Notes: generated from the sequence alone by a model not told the origin. A stretch of DNA of 64,000 nucleotides from Macrotis lagotis (GCF_037893015.1 NC_133661.1:182940508-183004507), one strand, 5' to 3'. Positions 11,731-22,620 are shown, numbered from the stretch's first letter. Program-made: numbers and translations.

Positions 11731-13335
11731 ATATTTCCATATTCTTTATAGTATTTACTAATTACCAAATATACTAATCATTTAATATTTGATATTTCTT
11801 ATGGCACAATAATATTGTATTATATTACTGTGATGGTCCCCAGAATATCACCTGTTTTAGGACATTTCTTGTCTCTCCTAGGTGTTAGTATTCTTGACCT
11901 ATTGACATTACTCTTTGGAGCCAAGATGGCAGAGTAGAAGCAAGAATTCCCAGAGCTCTCCCCCAAGCCACTTCAAATGCCTTAAAATTACAACTTTAAC
12001 CAAATTCTAGAAAGGTTATAAACCACTCAGAAAGACTGAGTAAACCAGCTTTCTAGAAGATCCACAAGAAGGGTCTGTTCCACTGGTGTTGGAAAGGGCT
12101 GTGCATGGCTGCTCTGCACCAAAGTAACTGAGATCCAGCCTTTCAGGAATAGCTGGCAAGGAGAGTAGATCCCTGGAGGGGTTGGGGGTAGGGGTGGGGT
12201 TTCTGGGGGGTGGGGCAGATTCCAGACCTCTCAGTCCAGGGATTTCCAAGGACAACTTGGAAGGTCAGTGGGATAACTCTGCCAGAGTGAGCCTGGAGCT
12301 CAGGCCAGCACAGGCCTCAGCAAAGGCCTCATTACAACCCAGCCTGGGAACCAGAAACAGGCCTGTGGAGTCACCCAGCAGTTGCTTCCAGAGTGTTAAG
12401 CCCACAGACAGTAAGGGAGTTGGGGGATATTGCAGAGATCTCTTTGCTATCTATCCCTGGGGCAAGACTATGTTGTTTTGCCCTTACTCAGATCCAGATC
12501 ATAGTCTGGGGCCCCATACTGCCATAGCAGAGCAGGGACCCTCCTCTCAGCACCAGGGCAGAGGGGAGTGCTTGTGGTTATCTACAGACTAGAACATAAG
12601 CTAGGAGAGCAGTCAGAGCCTCTCCTAAGACCATGAAGGAATTGAGGACCACTAGGGGGAATCCCCTCAAAAAAACTGAAAAGCTTTGGAAAGTGCATCC
12701 TCCAACCTGGAAGCAGAACTCCAACTTAACAAAGAGTTAAAATCAGGTTGTTGGGGAAATGAACAAAGAGAGGGAAAAGAATCATCATAGAAAATTACTT
12801 TGGTCCTATGGAGAATCAATGATTCTCAGACTCTCAGAAGATGAGAAAGTAAAAATTTTGTATCCAAAGCCTTCAAGAAAAATATGAATTAGAGTCAGGC
12901 TATGGAAGAACTCAAATAAGATTTTATAAAGCAAGTATGGTAGGTAGAGGAAAAATTGGAAAGAGAAATGAGAGCAATGCAGGAAAATTATGAAAACCTA
13001 GTCAGCAGCTTGGTGAAGGAGATGTAAAAAACCAGTCCACATGGTCAATGAGGAGAATACCTTAAAAAAGTAGAATTGATCAAATGGAAAAGGAGATTAA
13101 AAAAACTCTCTGAAGAAAATAATTTCTTCAAATGTGGAATGGAACTAAGGGAAGTTGATGACTGAAATATCAAGAAACAATAAAACAAAACCAAAAGAAT
13201 GAAAAATTAGAAGAAAATGTGAAATATCTCACTGGAAAAGCAACTGACCTGGAAAACAGTTCTAGAAGAGCTAATTAAAAAATTATTGGGCTACCTGAAA
13301 ATTAAGACTAGGAAAAGAGCCTAGACTTCATTTTT

Positions 13336-14662
13336 TTATATAAATATTTTATTTGTTTTCCATTTTCATAGAATGTAGTTTCTACCAATTTTTTTGCAAG
13401 ATTTTGAGTTTTACATTTCTTTCTCCCTCCCCCACAACAGTAGGCAATCTGATATAGCTTTTACATTTGCTTTCATGATATGCATAGTCAAAATTGAATG
13501 TGTTGTGAGAGAAGAATCAGATCCAAAAGGAAAAAAGAAAACATTAAATAACAAAATTACATAATTCTTAAGACAACTTTTAAAAATTGACAATAATAAG
13601 CTTTGGTCTTCATTTAAACTCCACAGTTCCTTCTCTGTCACAGATCCCCTAAAATTGTCCCTGATTATTGCATTGATAGGGTGAAAAAGTCCTTCATGGT
13701 TGCTCATCATCCCATGTTGTTAGTGTATATGATATTCTTTTGGTTCTGCTTATCTCTCTCAGCATTAATTCATGTAAGTCTTTCCAGGTTTTTCTGAAAT
13801 CCCATCCCTCATGATTTCTTATAGAACAACAGAGCTCCATCATATTCATATACCACAATTTATTCAACCATTCCCCAATAATTGAACATCCCCTCAATTT
13901 CCAATTCTTTGCCAAAACAAACAAAGCTGCTATGAATATTTTTGTACATGTGGGATTTTTACACTTTTTCATGTTCTCTTCAGGGTATAGACCCAGTAGT
14001 GGAATTTCTGGATCAAAGGGTATGCACATTTTTATTTCCCTCTGGGTATAATTCCAAATTGCTCTTCAGAAAGGTTGGATCAGTTCACAACTCCACTAAC
14101 AATGCGTTAGTGACCCAGATTTCCCACATCCCTTCCAACATTGATCATTGTTCTTTCTGAGCAGTTTGAGAGGTGTAAGGTAATACCTCAGAGATGCCTT
14201 AATTTGTATTTTGCTAATAAGTAGTGATTTAGAGCAATTTTTGTTTGTTTGTTTGTTTTTAGGTTTTTGCAAGGCAGTGGGGTTAAGTGGCTTGCCCAAG
14301 GCCACACAACTAGGTAATTATTAAGTGTTTGAGGCCAGATTTGAACTCAGGTACTCCTGATTCCAGGGCTGGTGCTCTGTTCACTGAGCCACCCAGCTGC
14401 CCCTAGAGCAATTTTTTATGTTACTATGGATTGCTTTGGTTTCCTCATCTGTAAATTGCCTTTGCATATCCTTTTGACCATTTGTCAATTAGGGAGTAGC
14501 TTTTTAAAAAAATTGACTCAGTTCTCTGTAAATTTTAGAAATGAGTCCTTTGTCAGAAATAATAGTTGTAAAAATTGTTTCTCAATTTACTATATTTCTT
14601 TTTATCTTGATTCCAGTGGTTTTGTCTAGTTTGATGTAATCAAAATTATCTAGTATGTTTGC
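13336..14662 (-). mobile_element. 5'-truncated L1, minus strand, inserted in the old HAL1
   Basis: The plus strand starts with a T run, which is the element's A tail, then an L1 3'UTR, then reads backwards into ORF2. The minus strand at 13694-14029 translates to an L1 ORF2 C-terminal segment with IPLLGLYPEE, CTKIFIAALFVLAKNW and MNMMELCCSIRNHEGWDF, a close match in layout to the mammalian L1 ORF2 end. It is flanked by near-identical 11-bp direct repeats ACTTCATTTTT (13325-13335) and ACTGCATTTTT (14663-14673). HAL1 sequence resumes after the second repeat. The element is only about 1.3 kb, so it lacks endonuclease and reverse-transcriptase domains. It is itself split by a SINE. Confidence 0.88.
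14243..14403 (-). repeat. Short marsupial SINE nested in the L1
   Basis: Antisense SINE ('tttgcaaggcagtggggtta' through 'gagccacccagctgccccta'). It is flanked by the perfect 13-bp duplication TAGAGCAATTTTT at 14230-14242 and 14404-14416. The L1 sequence continues across the insertion. Confidence 0.95.
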
Positions 14663-15430
14663 ACTGCATTTTTAAAGAAATTCTCTAGGAAAATTGTTCT
14701 GATATCCTAGAAGCAAAGGATAATATAAAAATTGAAGGAATCCTCCAATCACCTTCTCAAAGAGATCTCAAAATAAAAACTCTCAGTTATATTATAGCCA
14801 AATTCCAAAACTCCCAAGTCAAGGAGAAAATATTACAAACAGACAGAAAGAAACAATTCAAATATCATGGAGCTATGGTCAGAATTATACAGGATTTAGT
14901 AATGTCTTTATTAAGGGCTCTTAGGGCTTGGAATATGATATTCTGGAAGGCAAAAGAGCTTGGATTACAATGAAGAATCAACTACCCAGCAAAGCTGAAC
15001 ATCCTCTTTCAGGGGAAAAGATGGATATTCAGTGAATTAAGGGAACTTTCAAACTCCTGTTGAGATGGCCAGAGCTGAAAAGAAAGTTTGATCTTCAAGT
15101 ACAGGACTCAGGTGAAGCTTAGAGAGGGTGGACGAGAAAGGCAAATTATGAGGGATTTAATGATGTTGAATTGCTTGTATTCCTTCATGGGAAGATGATA
15201 CTGATAACTCAAATGAACCTTCTCATTTATTAGAGCAGTTAGAAGGAGCATATATAGTCAAGGCACGAGAGGGAGTTGAATATGATGGAATTAATGGGCA
15301 AGAAAGGAATGTACTAGGAGAAAGGGAAATGAGAGATAGAATGGGCCAACATATTTCATGGAAAAGAGGTAAGAAAAAACTTTTGCAATGGAGTGGAAGG
15401 GGGGAAAGTATTTGAGTGTAGGAATAATTT

Positions 15431-16611
15431 AATTTTTGTCTTTTATCTCCAGCATCTTGAATATAGCAATTAATAATTGTAAACTGTATACAACAACATA
15501 TATATATATATATATATTACAAATTTATTTTAACCAACTCAAATCTCTGGACACCATATCCTAATTTTTGTTATTTTGTAATTATATTGGTAAATATTCA
15601 TATACAAATATGCTCTCTCCCTCAAGCCCTTCAATTGATAGCATCATATGGACATAATCCTGAGTGGGCTCACTGGGTCAAAGGGCATGAACAGTTTTGT
15701 AGCAAAAGAGTTCTCTTGTTAGTAAAAACTGAAACACTTATCAATATTAACTCATATAGTGGCATACTGGTGGCATTGCTATATATAATAGGGAGTATAC
15801 AGCAGATTCCCCTAGACTACTCTGTCACTCCATGGAGTCCTAAACTAGTCTCCAAGGCCCTTCTGGGGAAACATGTAAGTTAGTGCTGAAAGGACTTGGC
15901 ACTTTGCTATGACAACAAAGTTTGGTAGTCCTAGTACCCATAGGAGAGTGAGTTGCTGCATTATTTAAGAAGGCGAAACTTTATGATTCTTCAGCTTTTA
16001 AAGTAGCAAGTAAACTTCTTTCCTAGGGCTTCCTATAAAAGGCTAATGGTGGGAACTGCTCTTCCCTACTCTGGGAGCATGGGTCTTATGCTTTCTCAAA
16101 AGATAAATAGTCAAATGATATGTGGTCAAGAAGCACTTTTAAATGCCCACTATGTGTTAGACACTCTAATAAAAAACAAAAGACAATCTTTGAGGAGCTC
16201 ATGGTCTAATAGGGAAGACAGCATAAAAACATGTTGGTAAAAAACTCCTCTATATAATTATTATAGTCAAGGTTAATTACTGTCATTTACATTACGGTTC
16301 TTGTGAATGTTCAGCATTTGTCTTGTATAGAAGAAATAAATAGCTGTTCATACAAGATTTACTTTGAAAAGATTTCTACTCCTCTCTTTTTTGGAAAGAA
16401 CCTAGATATAAGGCAAATCTAAGCTTTGAATAATTTCCCCCAGTTTCTGCAATGGGAGCATCTAAAAATAAAAAGATGAGGTGAAAGAAGGTGACTTTTC
16501 TCTTTAAAGTGAGACCTTTCATCAAGTATGAAGAGAATGAGAACAGTTCCTTAATGGAGAGAGAAAAGGGGAATTCCCAGCCCCTCTGACCCAAAGCAGC
16601 ATCAAGAGCAT
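15431..16611. other. Intergenic DNA with (TA)n and repeat traces
   Basis: A (TA)n run lies at 15499-15518. The stretch 15545-15730 ('ctgggtcaaagggcatgaac') looks like a small antisense L1 remnant. The stretch 16110-16220 ('ccactatgtgttagacactc', 'gaggagctcatggtctaata') is a copy of an interspersed family also seen at 44.7 and 56.5 kb. No gene recognised. Confidence 0.5.
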
Positions 16612-17037
16612 ATTGTTATTGTTGTTCAGTTGTGTCTGATTCTTCATGACTCCATTTGGGGTTTTCTTGGCAAAGACACTAGAGTGATTTTCCATTTTCT
16701 TCTCCAGGTCACTCTTCAGATAAGGAAACTGATGGGGCAGCTAGGTGGTGCACTGGATAAAGCACCGGCCCTGGAGTCAGGAGTACCTGGGTTCAAATCC
16801 GATCTCAGACACTTAATAATTACCTAGCTGTGTGGCCTTGAGCAAGCCACTTAACCCCATTAGCCTTGCAAAAACCTAAAAAAAAAAAAGGTCTCAGATA
16901 AGGAAACTGAAGCAAACAGGGTTAAAAGACTTGATTATTTAAGTTAGTAAATGCCCAAGGCTGGATTTAAACTCAGGAAGTTGAGTCTTTGTTCCTCCAG
17001 ACTTGGTACTCTAGCCACTGTACCACCTAGCTGTCCA
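16612..17037 (-). repeat. Long-form marsupial SINE, antisense, interrupted by a second SINE
   Basis: Left part: 'ttgttgttcagttgtgtctg' to 'cagataaggaaactga'. Right part: 'agcaaacagggttaaaagac' to 'taccacctagctgtcc'. The two parts are contiguous in the family, and a plus-strand SINE (16733-16894) sits between them. Confidence 0.9.
16733..16894 (+). repeat. Short marsupial SINE, plus strand, nested in another SINE
   Basis: Near-consensus copy: 'tggggcagctaggtggtgca', 'gtacctgggttcaaatccga', 'cttaataattacctagctgt', 'cttgcaaaaacct' and an A tail. It is flanked by the perfect 16-bp duplication CAGATAAGGAAACTGA at 16717-16732 and 16895-16910. The copy is young compared with its host SINE. Confidence 0.96.
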
Positions 17038-17112
17038 TGGTTGTTATTGTTTCATAAGCATAATATATGCTCTGATTAGAATAGGTTCCACCTCCTTACT
17101 TCCCTTTGTTTT

Positions 17113-17294
17113 ACAATAGTTCCATTTGTTAACTCAGTGTTCAATTTAGGATGATCTACTATGAACCCCAATGAACTACCCTGTTCACACATAGACACCT
17201 GTTCCTTATCTTTAGTATTTGCCATTATTATCCTTTCATCCACTTGACTTTAAAGAACTGCATTTTGTTGTATTTTCTTTTGACAGACATGTAT
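17113..17294 (+). repeat. 182-bp inverted duplicate, source copy (partner 18887-19068)
   Basis: Ungapped reverse-complement match to 18887-19068 with three mismatches by eye. This copy runs smoothly into the SINE at 17267-17504, so it looks like the source. The partner interrupts a pseudogene and looks like the recipient. Confidence 0.93.
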
Positions 17295-17504
17295 TGACTC
17301 TCTGTGACCCCATTTGAGGTTTTCTTGGCAAAAAAATACTAGAATAGTCTCTCTTGTCTTCCCCCAACTCATTTTACAGATGAGAACACTGTGGCAAACA
17401 GGATTAAGTGAGTTGCCAGTAAGTGTCTGAGGACTATCTGAACCAATGAAGTAAAGCCTTCCTGAACTCAGGATGGATGCTCTATCCACTGAGCTATCTG
17501 GGGG
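17267..17504 (-). repeat. Long-form marsupial SINE, antisense
   Basis: Reads 'gactctctgtgaccccattt', 'gaggttttcttggcaaaaaa', 'actcattttacagatgagaa', 'aacaggattaagtgagttgc' and ends 'ctctatccactgagctatct'. Its first 28 bp belong to the 182-bp segment copied to 18887-19068. Confidence 0.85.
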
Positions 17505-17549
17505 TATGTATTGAACATTTTATATAGATAGAGAGAACTATACATATCT

Positions 17550-17573
17550 GTATGTATGTATATGTGTATATAC

Positions 17574-17606
<33 letters not shown>

Positions 17607-17612
17607 TATATA
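17550..17612 (+). repeat. (TATG)n/(TA)n microsatellite
   Basis: Alternating TATG, TACA and TA units over about 60 bp. Confidence 0.95.
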
Positions 17613-17939
17613 CTGATATTTACCCACACTGTAAAGCATTATAACAAATGAGGTGGGAATACAAATTTTCAAAAGACAGTTTTTATATTTTACCTGAATA
17701 GCTTGCACTCTAGTTTGGAAGTTAAAATATTTAAAAAACACTAGACTATATGGCAGAGACAACAAATACTAAGGAAGTTGAGGTAGTTTAATTAATCCAT
17801 TTATTCAAGTATTATATGTTGGATATTATGCCAAGTCTCAGAAAAACAAACCCAAAGAAAATTATACAATTCTGAACCTCCAGGAGCTTATACTCAATTG
17901 TGTTCAGTGGGGGAGGAGAGAAAACTGACAAGTATATGC

Positions 17940-18130
17940 ATAAATAATTTAGAGCAAGAGGATGCTATGACCCTGGGCAAGTCATTTAACTTCTGTTGTC
18001 TCAGTTTTCTCAGCAATAAAATGAGGATGATAACATCTACTTGGCAGGGTTGATGTGATTTCAAATGAAATAATTGTAAAGTGCTTAGCACAGTGGTTGA
18101 CACATATTAAGTCCACATGAATATTAGTTG
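17940..18130 (+). repeat. MIR-type SINE fragment
   Basis: Clear MIR wording: 'accctgggcaagtcatttaa', 'ctcagttttctcagcaataa', 'aatgaggatgataa' and 'gtaaagtgcttagcacagtg'. It probably belongs to a longer old repeat. Confidence 0.7.
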
Positions 18131-18306
18131 TTATTATTAGTATAATAAATATTATTAACAACTGGGGATCAGAATAAGCTTTATGTAGGAGTAGTACTTG
18201 AGTTGAACTTGAAGGATGGTCCAAGTTTGATAAAGCTGAGGAAGGCATTGCAGCCATGGGAGACAGACTTTGTAGAAGCTGCTGCTGCTGCTGTTTGTCC
18301 TTCATT

Positions 18307-19823
18307 TTTTTTGTTTGTTTGGTGAGGGGCCTCGTTAGAGGTGAAAAGAATCGTTCTGTACACAGATGATCAATATTATAGACACTAATTGACCAGACTG
18401 GACAGAGACAGAGAAAGACAGACAGACAGACATCTTGTACTGCCCTCCACCTGCCCAGCAGAGCATGGCACAGGGAGCCCCTCAATTATGTCTTGGGTTC
18501 AGTTACTCTTGGTCAACAAGTGGGGTTGGCTGGCAAGGGGCAGGTCCTCAGTCGGGAAGTGCCAGTCAATGCTCTCAGCGCAAGAAGAGGGGCATCCTGG
18601 AATAGGTATTTGTTGCTTGAAGTCCCTGGGAGAGGCCGAAGTGGCCATACCAATCTCCTCGCACATCACTTAGGACCTTGCGGGCAAACTCGGGCAACAC
18701 AAAGGCCTTGCAGTGGACATCTGAACTGTAGTACTTGAGGTCCATTTTCTCTACTTGTTCATGGTTCAGCTGCTGCACTGGCTCCTGGAAGTTAGTGCTC
18801 AGAGTCTTGCTGCAGAGCATGAAGCCAGCCTGGCTACTGGGGTAAGGTGGGGAAAAATGCCTAATCAACAACAACAACAACAATGGATACATGTCTGTCA
18901 AAAGAAAACACAACAAAATGCAGTTCTTTAAAGTCAAGTGGATGAAAGGATAATAATGGCAAATACTAAAGATAAGGAACAGGTGTCTATGTGTGAACAG
19001 GGTAGTTCATTGGGGTTCATAGTAGATCATCCTAAGTTGAACACTGAGTTAACAAGTGGAACTATTGTTCCACAACAGGGAACAGAGACTTGCAGAAGTG
19101 TTGCATCTCCTTGATGAGGTCCAGATGCTACCACTGGCACTCACCCTGACAGCAGAGGATCCCATCATCCTTCAGAGCTGACTTCATCAGTTGATAATAA
19201 GACTCTTTGAATAAACTCCCAGCAAGACCCTTGGGGTCTGAGGAGTCCATGATGATATCAAAGGCATCCTGGATCTGCTGCATGAATTCAAATCTATCAC
19301 TAATGTGCAAGGTCAACTTCAGACTGGAGTAGCCCACAGCCATGCCCAGCAAATATTTCTTAGAGACCTGTATCATGTCCTCATCAATATGGCATTGGAC
19401 CACAGACTCCATAAAGGGATGCTTCACCACAGCCCAAAGGATGCCCCTGTCCCCACCACCAATGATTAGTACCTTTCATGGACTGGGATGACTGTAGAGG
19501 GGCAGGTTGGCAATCATCTCCTGGTATGAGAATTCAAACCTCTCTGTACATTGGATGACTTCATCCAGGATCAGGACGTTGCCATAGGTCTTGTTGAGGA
19601 AGACCAGGCTCTCCTGGTGGGGAGCGCTGGTGGTGGAGTGGCTCGTCCACCTGTGGGAACATGGCCTGGCCCAGCCATAGGCTGCACATCTGCTGGAATC
19701 AACCTTTGCTGATGGTGGGGCCCCTGGGCTCCATGGCAAAGTGGGAGGACTCACAGGCAAGCAGCAGCTGCAACACAACGGGGCCAGCAGCACCCACCTG
19801 TCTGCCCTCCCGCCAGCCCACAC
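18307..19823 (-). pseudogene. SRM: Processed pseudogene of spermidine synthase
   Basis: The parent enzyme makes spermidine from putrescine and decarboxylated SAM. On the minus strand the copy reads MEP-like from the ATG at 19734, then [140 protein letters not shown] and [13 protein letters not shown], all in SRM order. There are no introns. Its A-rich 3' end is the T run at 18305-18321, and an 11-bp target duplication TGTCCTTCATT lies at 18296-18306 and 19824-19834. It is therefore a full-length retrocopy from 5'UTR to tail. It is dead: an in-frame stop near residue 11, TGA in place of the Arg codon before KVLIIGGGD, frame slips in the N-terminal part, and loss of about ten codons where a 182-bp foreign inverted segment sits (18887-19068). 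Confidence 0.95.
18887..19068 (-). repeat. 182-bp inverted duplicate inside the SRM pseudogene (partner 17113-17294)
   Basis: It is the reverse complement of 17113-17294, ungapped, with three mismatches. The SRM reading stops near 19078 (after the codons for FCKSLF) and resumes near 18856 (PYPSSQAGF). The whole non-SRM insert is about 220 bp, including an (AAC)n stretch at 18867-18883 at one edge. About ten SRM codons are missing at the junction. It has no A tail and no target duplication, unlike a retroelement. Confidence 0.93.
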
Positions 19824-19834
19824 TGTCCTTCATT

Positions 19835-20130
19835 CTTGAAGAAGACCATGACATCAGGGAGGTGATGCCATGACATGCAAATGAATTGGATTTGAGTGAG
19901 GGGTTGCTATGCTAAGTCACCAGCCTCGCTTTCTCCTCCAGAGTCATCCAGGTCCAGAAGCCAGATTTGAATCAGGACATCTGGTGATAGCTCTGGATGG
20001 GAGGCAATCAGGGTTAAGTGACTTGCCCAAGGTCACACAGCTAGTAAGTGTCCAATATCTCCGGCAGGATTTGAACCCAGATCCTGCTGACTCCAGGGCT
20101 GGTATTTTATCCACTGTACCACTTGAGAAT
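19835..20130 (-). repeat. SINE-type repeat abutting the SRM pseudogene
   Basis: The right half is an antisense tRNA/CORE SINE ('gggttaagtgacttgcccaa', 'ggtcacacagctagtaagtg', 'aggatttgaacccagatcct', 'tatccactgtaccac'). The left half ('gcaaatgaattggatttgag') is related to 3476-3680. The retrocopy seems to have landed at its edge, because the target duplication overlaps that edge. Confidence 0.75.
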
Positions 20131-20179
20131 GTGTTATTAAATTTTTGTGTGTGTGAAGGAAAGACAGAGGTCTAGAGAC

Positions 20180-20640
20180 AGACTATGATGATCTTTAATT
20201 CCAAGCAAATTAGTTAGTTTATATTTTTTCCTAGAGGCAATTGGGAACCACTGGAGTGTGTCAGTAGGGAAATAACTAGTGAGATCTGTTGATTAAAAAC
20301 AGGAATATTAATTAACTTGACAGGTTTATAGAGAATGGATTGGAGAAAGGAAGGGAACGCCAATTAGAAGAAGTTTTCAAAAATTCAAAGCCTGAGGTGA
20401 AGAGAACTAGGGTGGTTGTAGTATGAGAGGGGAGACAATTATGGCTGCAAATCTCATCAGGGCTTTAAACTGGAAAAGGAGGGGTTGTGAAAAAAGTTGT
20501 ATATATGCTAAACCAGATACCATTAAGAGTAGCAACTTCAGCACAAAAAAATGGGAAGGGAATTGACCAGTAATTCATCAGATACAAAAATCCTAGAAGA
20601 TAATAAAAACAAACAAAATCCCATTGTCTCAGAGAGTTAT
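20180..20640 (+). repeat. Old interspersed repeat, copy 1
   Basis: Contains 'ctagaggcaattgggaacca' and 'gaactagggtggttgtagta'. The wording matches a family that also appears at 21960-22210, 43205-43960 and 55160-55915. I do not know the family name. No coding potential. Confidence 0.6.
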
Positions 20641-21015
20641 TCCCAAATTCTGTATAACAAATGGAGAGAACTATACAGTCTTACTTGTTGAAGGAAAAAA
20701 AAACAGGATTGATATTGTGCTCTGTGATTTAGCTTTGTCTATGAGAAGCAGTCTGATTTAATTTAATATTAATCTATAACCAGTCATTTCTCATTCAAAG
20801 AAATGTTCACATTATCATATTTTCCTGTGTCCTCTGATGTGATTCTGCTCCAGTGTTTCAGATAACATTTATAGGAATCTTGGACAAGAAAAAGATATCT
20901 TAAAATACATTCCAGAGTTGAGCATTCAAGTCATTATTCCATTTTTCCTGGAGCTCTCCCCCATTTTCTGCCTTCCATTGATAATCTTATTTCTTTCTCT
21001 TTGAAAAAGGTCAGA

Positions 21016-21183
21016 TTGGGGTGGCTAGGTGGCACAGTGGATAGAGCACCGGCCATGGAGTCAGGAGTACCTGGGTTCAAATCCGATCTCAGACATTTAA
21101 TAATTACCTAGTTTTGTGGCCTTGGGCAAGCCACTTAACCCCATTACCTTGCAAAAACCTAAAAAAAAAAAAAAAAAAAAAAA
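21016..21183 (+). repeat. Short marsupial SINE with long A tail
   Basis: Near-consensus: 'ttggggtggctaggtggcac', 'gtacctgggttcaaatccga', 'ccttgggcaagccacttaac', 'cttgcaaaaacct' and an A run of about 24. The long pure tail suggests recent insertion. Confidence 0.95.
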
Positions 21184-21546
21184 GGTGGACCAAACTTTTC
21201 ATGAGGATAAATAAGGAGGAGAGGCCATTAAGTTGAGGTAGTAACCTAATCTCTTCTGGGTTAGGGAAATAAATAAGACTAGAGTTAAATTTAGAGTTAT
21301 CACTCTTAATTTCCTAGAGAAGTCTTTTTTTTTTCTTTTTTCCCTACAGGAGTCCTTTTCCATCCCTCAGTTCTATTGCCTTCCCTTGACTGATTATTTG
21401 TTTTTATATGATTCTTTGCATCTTGTCCTCTCCATTAGACTTTGAGTTCTTAGAGAAAACCTTAGGGTTTAAATATCTAGCACATAGGAGGCATCTGATT
21501 TTGTCCTGAACTTTCCAGGAGACTTTCTTAGGAGTCTAGAAAGACC

Positions 21547-21708
21547 TTTTTTGTTTTTTTTTATTTTTTATTTTTTGCAAGGAAATGGGGCTAAGTGACT
21601 TGTCCAAGGTCACACAGCTAGATAATTATTAAGTGTCCGAGGCAGAATTTGAACTCAGGCCCCCGTGACTCTAGGGCCGGTGCTCTATCCACTGAGTCAC
21701 CCAGCTTC
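21547..21708 (-). repeat. Short marsupial SINE, antisense
   Basis: A T-rich stretch (the A tail), then 'ttgcaaggaaatggggctaa', 'gtgacttgtccaaggtcaca', 'agtgtccgaggcagaatttg' and 'tatccactgagtcacccagc'. Confidence 0.93.
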
Positions 21709-21959
21709 TAGAGAAACTAAAAGGGAGGATTTTCATATGTGGTGTGGAGTAAATCTTGGTTTCTTGTGTATTACTAGAGCATAAGCTCTGGAAAGTACCA
21801 TTGTGCTTCAAAAAAAAAAAAGGCTTTCAAGTTTGTTCTCAACAAGCTTTCTGAGGACCAAGTATGAATACTCATCAATAGGCTGATTACTTAAGTAATG
21901 AATTTTTTTTAACCTTAATACCTAATGAAATAAAAAAAAATGACCCCTATGTAGCTGCC

Positions 21960-22210
21960 TTCCAGGACCTGAATTAGGGTGATTTATGGTATGAGAGGAG
22001 AGAAAATTATGACTGCAAATCTCATCTAGGCTTTAAGGAGAAAAGGGAGGGGTAGTGAGAAAACCTGTATATATTTTAAACTTTTCATAGAGTGGAACAC
22101 CTCTAGCACAAATAGCAAGAGGAAGAGCCATGAATTAATTCTTCAAATCCTAGAAGTCAATAAAAAATAAACAAAACAAACAAATAAAACTCCAATGTCT
22201 CAGATGTTCT
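21960..22210 (+). repeat. Old interspersed repeat, copy 2 (related to 20400-20640)
   Basis: Aligns collinearly with 20400-20640: 'tatgagaggagagaaaatta' against 'tatgagaggggagacaatta', then 'ctgcaaatctcatc', and both end near 'gtctcaga'. Identity by eye is roughly 75-80%. It is either a family fragment or an old local duplication. Confidence 0.65.
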
Positions 22211-22620
22211 GCAGTGATGGAGGAAGAAAGGGTACAGGAGATATGTCATTCAATTTTAACCTTTCAACATTAGATTTTATTGGTTTTCATTACAGAAAAC
22301 TTAAGATCATTGTCTATTGGCCAGTGAGTATACATGTTATATAGTATACAGAGATACATATTACAGTCAGTCTTGACATTTCTTTCTTTAAAGAGACAAG
22401 ACATTTGAAGTACAGCTCACAAGTTTTCCTTAGAGAGTAATTTGCAGATTTGGTCATATCTTGTGTCCAAAAGTATCAAGAAGCATCATTTCATCTAAAA
22501 CTTTGTCATTTCTATTTCACTGAAAATGATGAGTATCTACAATAACAAAACAAACACCATGATGAAAGTATATATAACTTAATTGCCAACATCAGTTGCA
22601 GTGGATGAATAATGAATAAA
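22211..22620. other. Intergenic DNA without a supported gene
   Basis: Nothing recognised apart from AT-rich unique sequence. Confidence 0.5.

Larger units (their letters stand above)
11912..15430 (+). mobile_element. Old HAL1 (half-L1) element, decayed, with nested insertions
   Basis: Starts with the L1-type 5' motif 'ggagccaagatggcagagta'. It then has a 5'UTR and an ORF1 region with recognisable HAL1 wording ('gaaaaattagaagaaaatgt' near 13200, 'caagtcaaggagaaaatatt' near 14816, 'atcaactacccagcaaagct' near 14980), and passes straight into the HAL1 3'UTR ('gagggatttaatgatgttga' near 15149). No ORF2 or reverse transcriptase follows ORF1, which is the HAL1 hallmark. ORF1 carries many stops and shifts, so this copy is dead. 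It is split at 13336-14662 by an antisense L1. Its 3'UTR lacks the three SINE-derived blocks seen in the younger elements at 36.6-41.3 kb. The 3' boundary is uncertain. Confidence 0.75.

Noticed and set aside
12182-12592. 136-codon open frame
   Set aside because: Lies in the GC-rich 5'UTR of the old HAL1. L1-type 5'UTRs often hold chance frames.
13694-14029. Possible stand-alone gene (111 codons, minus strand)
   Set aside because: It is the C-terminal end of L1 ORF2 in a truncated element, not a host gene.
17982-18485. 167-codon minus-strand frame
   Set aside because: It spans the 3' end of the SRM retrocopy, its A tail and an unrelated MIR fragment. A chance frame.
17113-19068. A 1.96-kb DNA transposon with 182-bp terminal inverted repeats
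   Set aside because: The inner DNA is a MIR, a SINE and half of an SRM retrocopy. One 'end' interrupts the retrocopy, there is no target duplication, and no transposase. An inverted templated copy explains it better.
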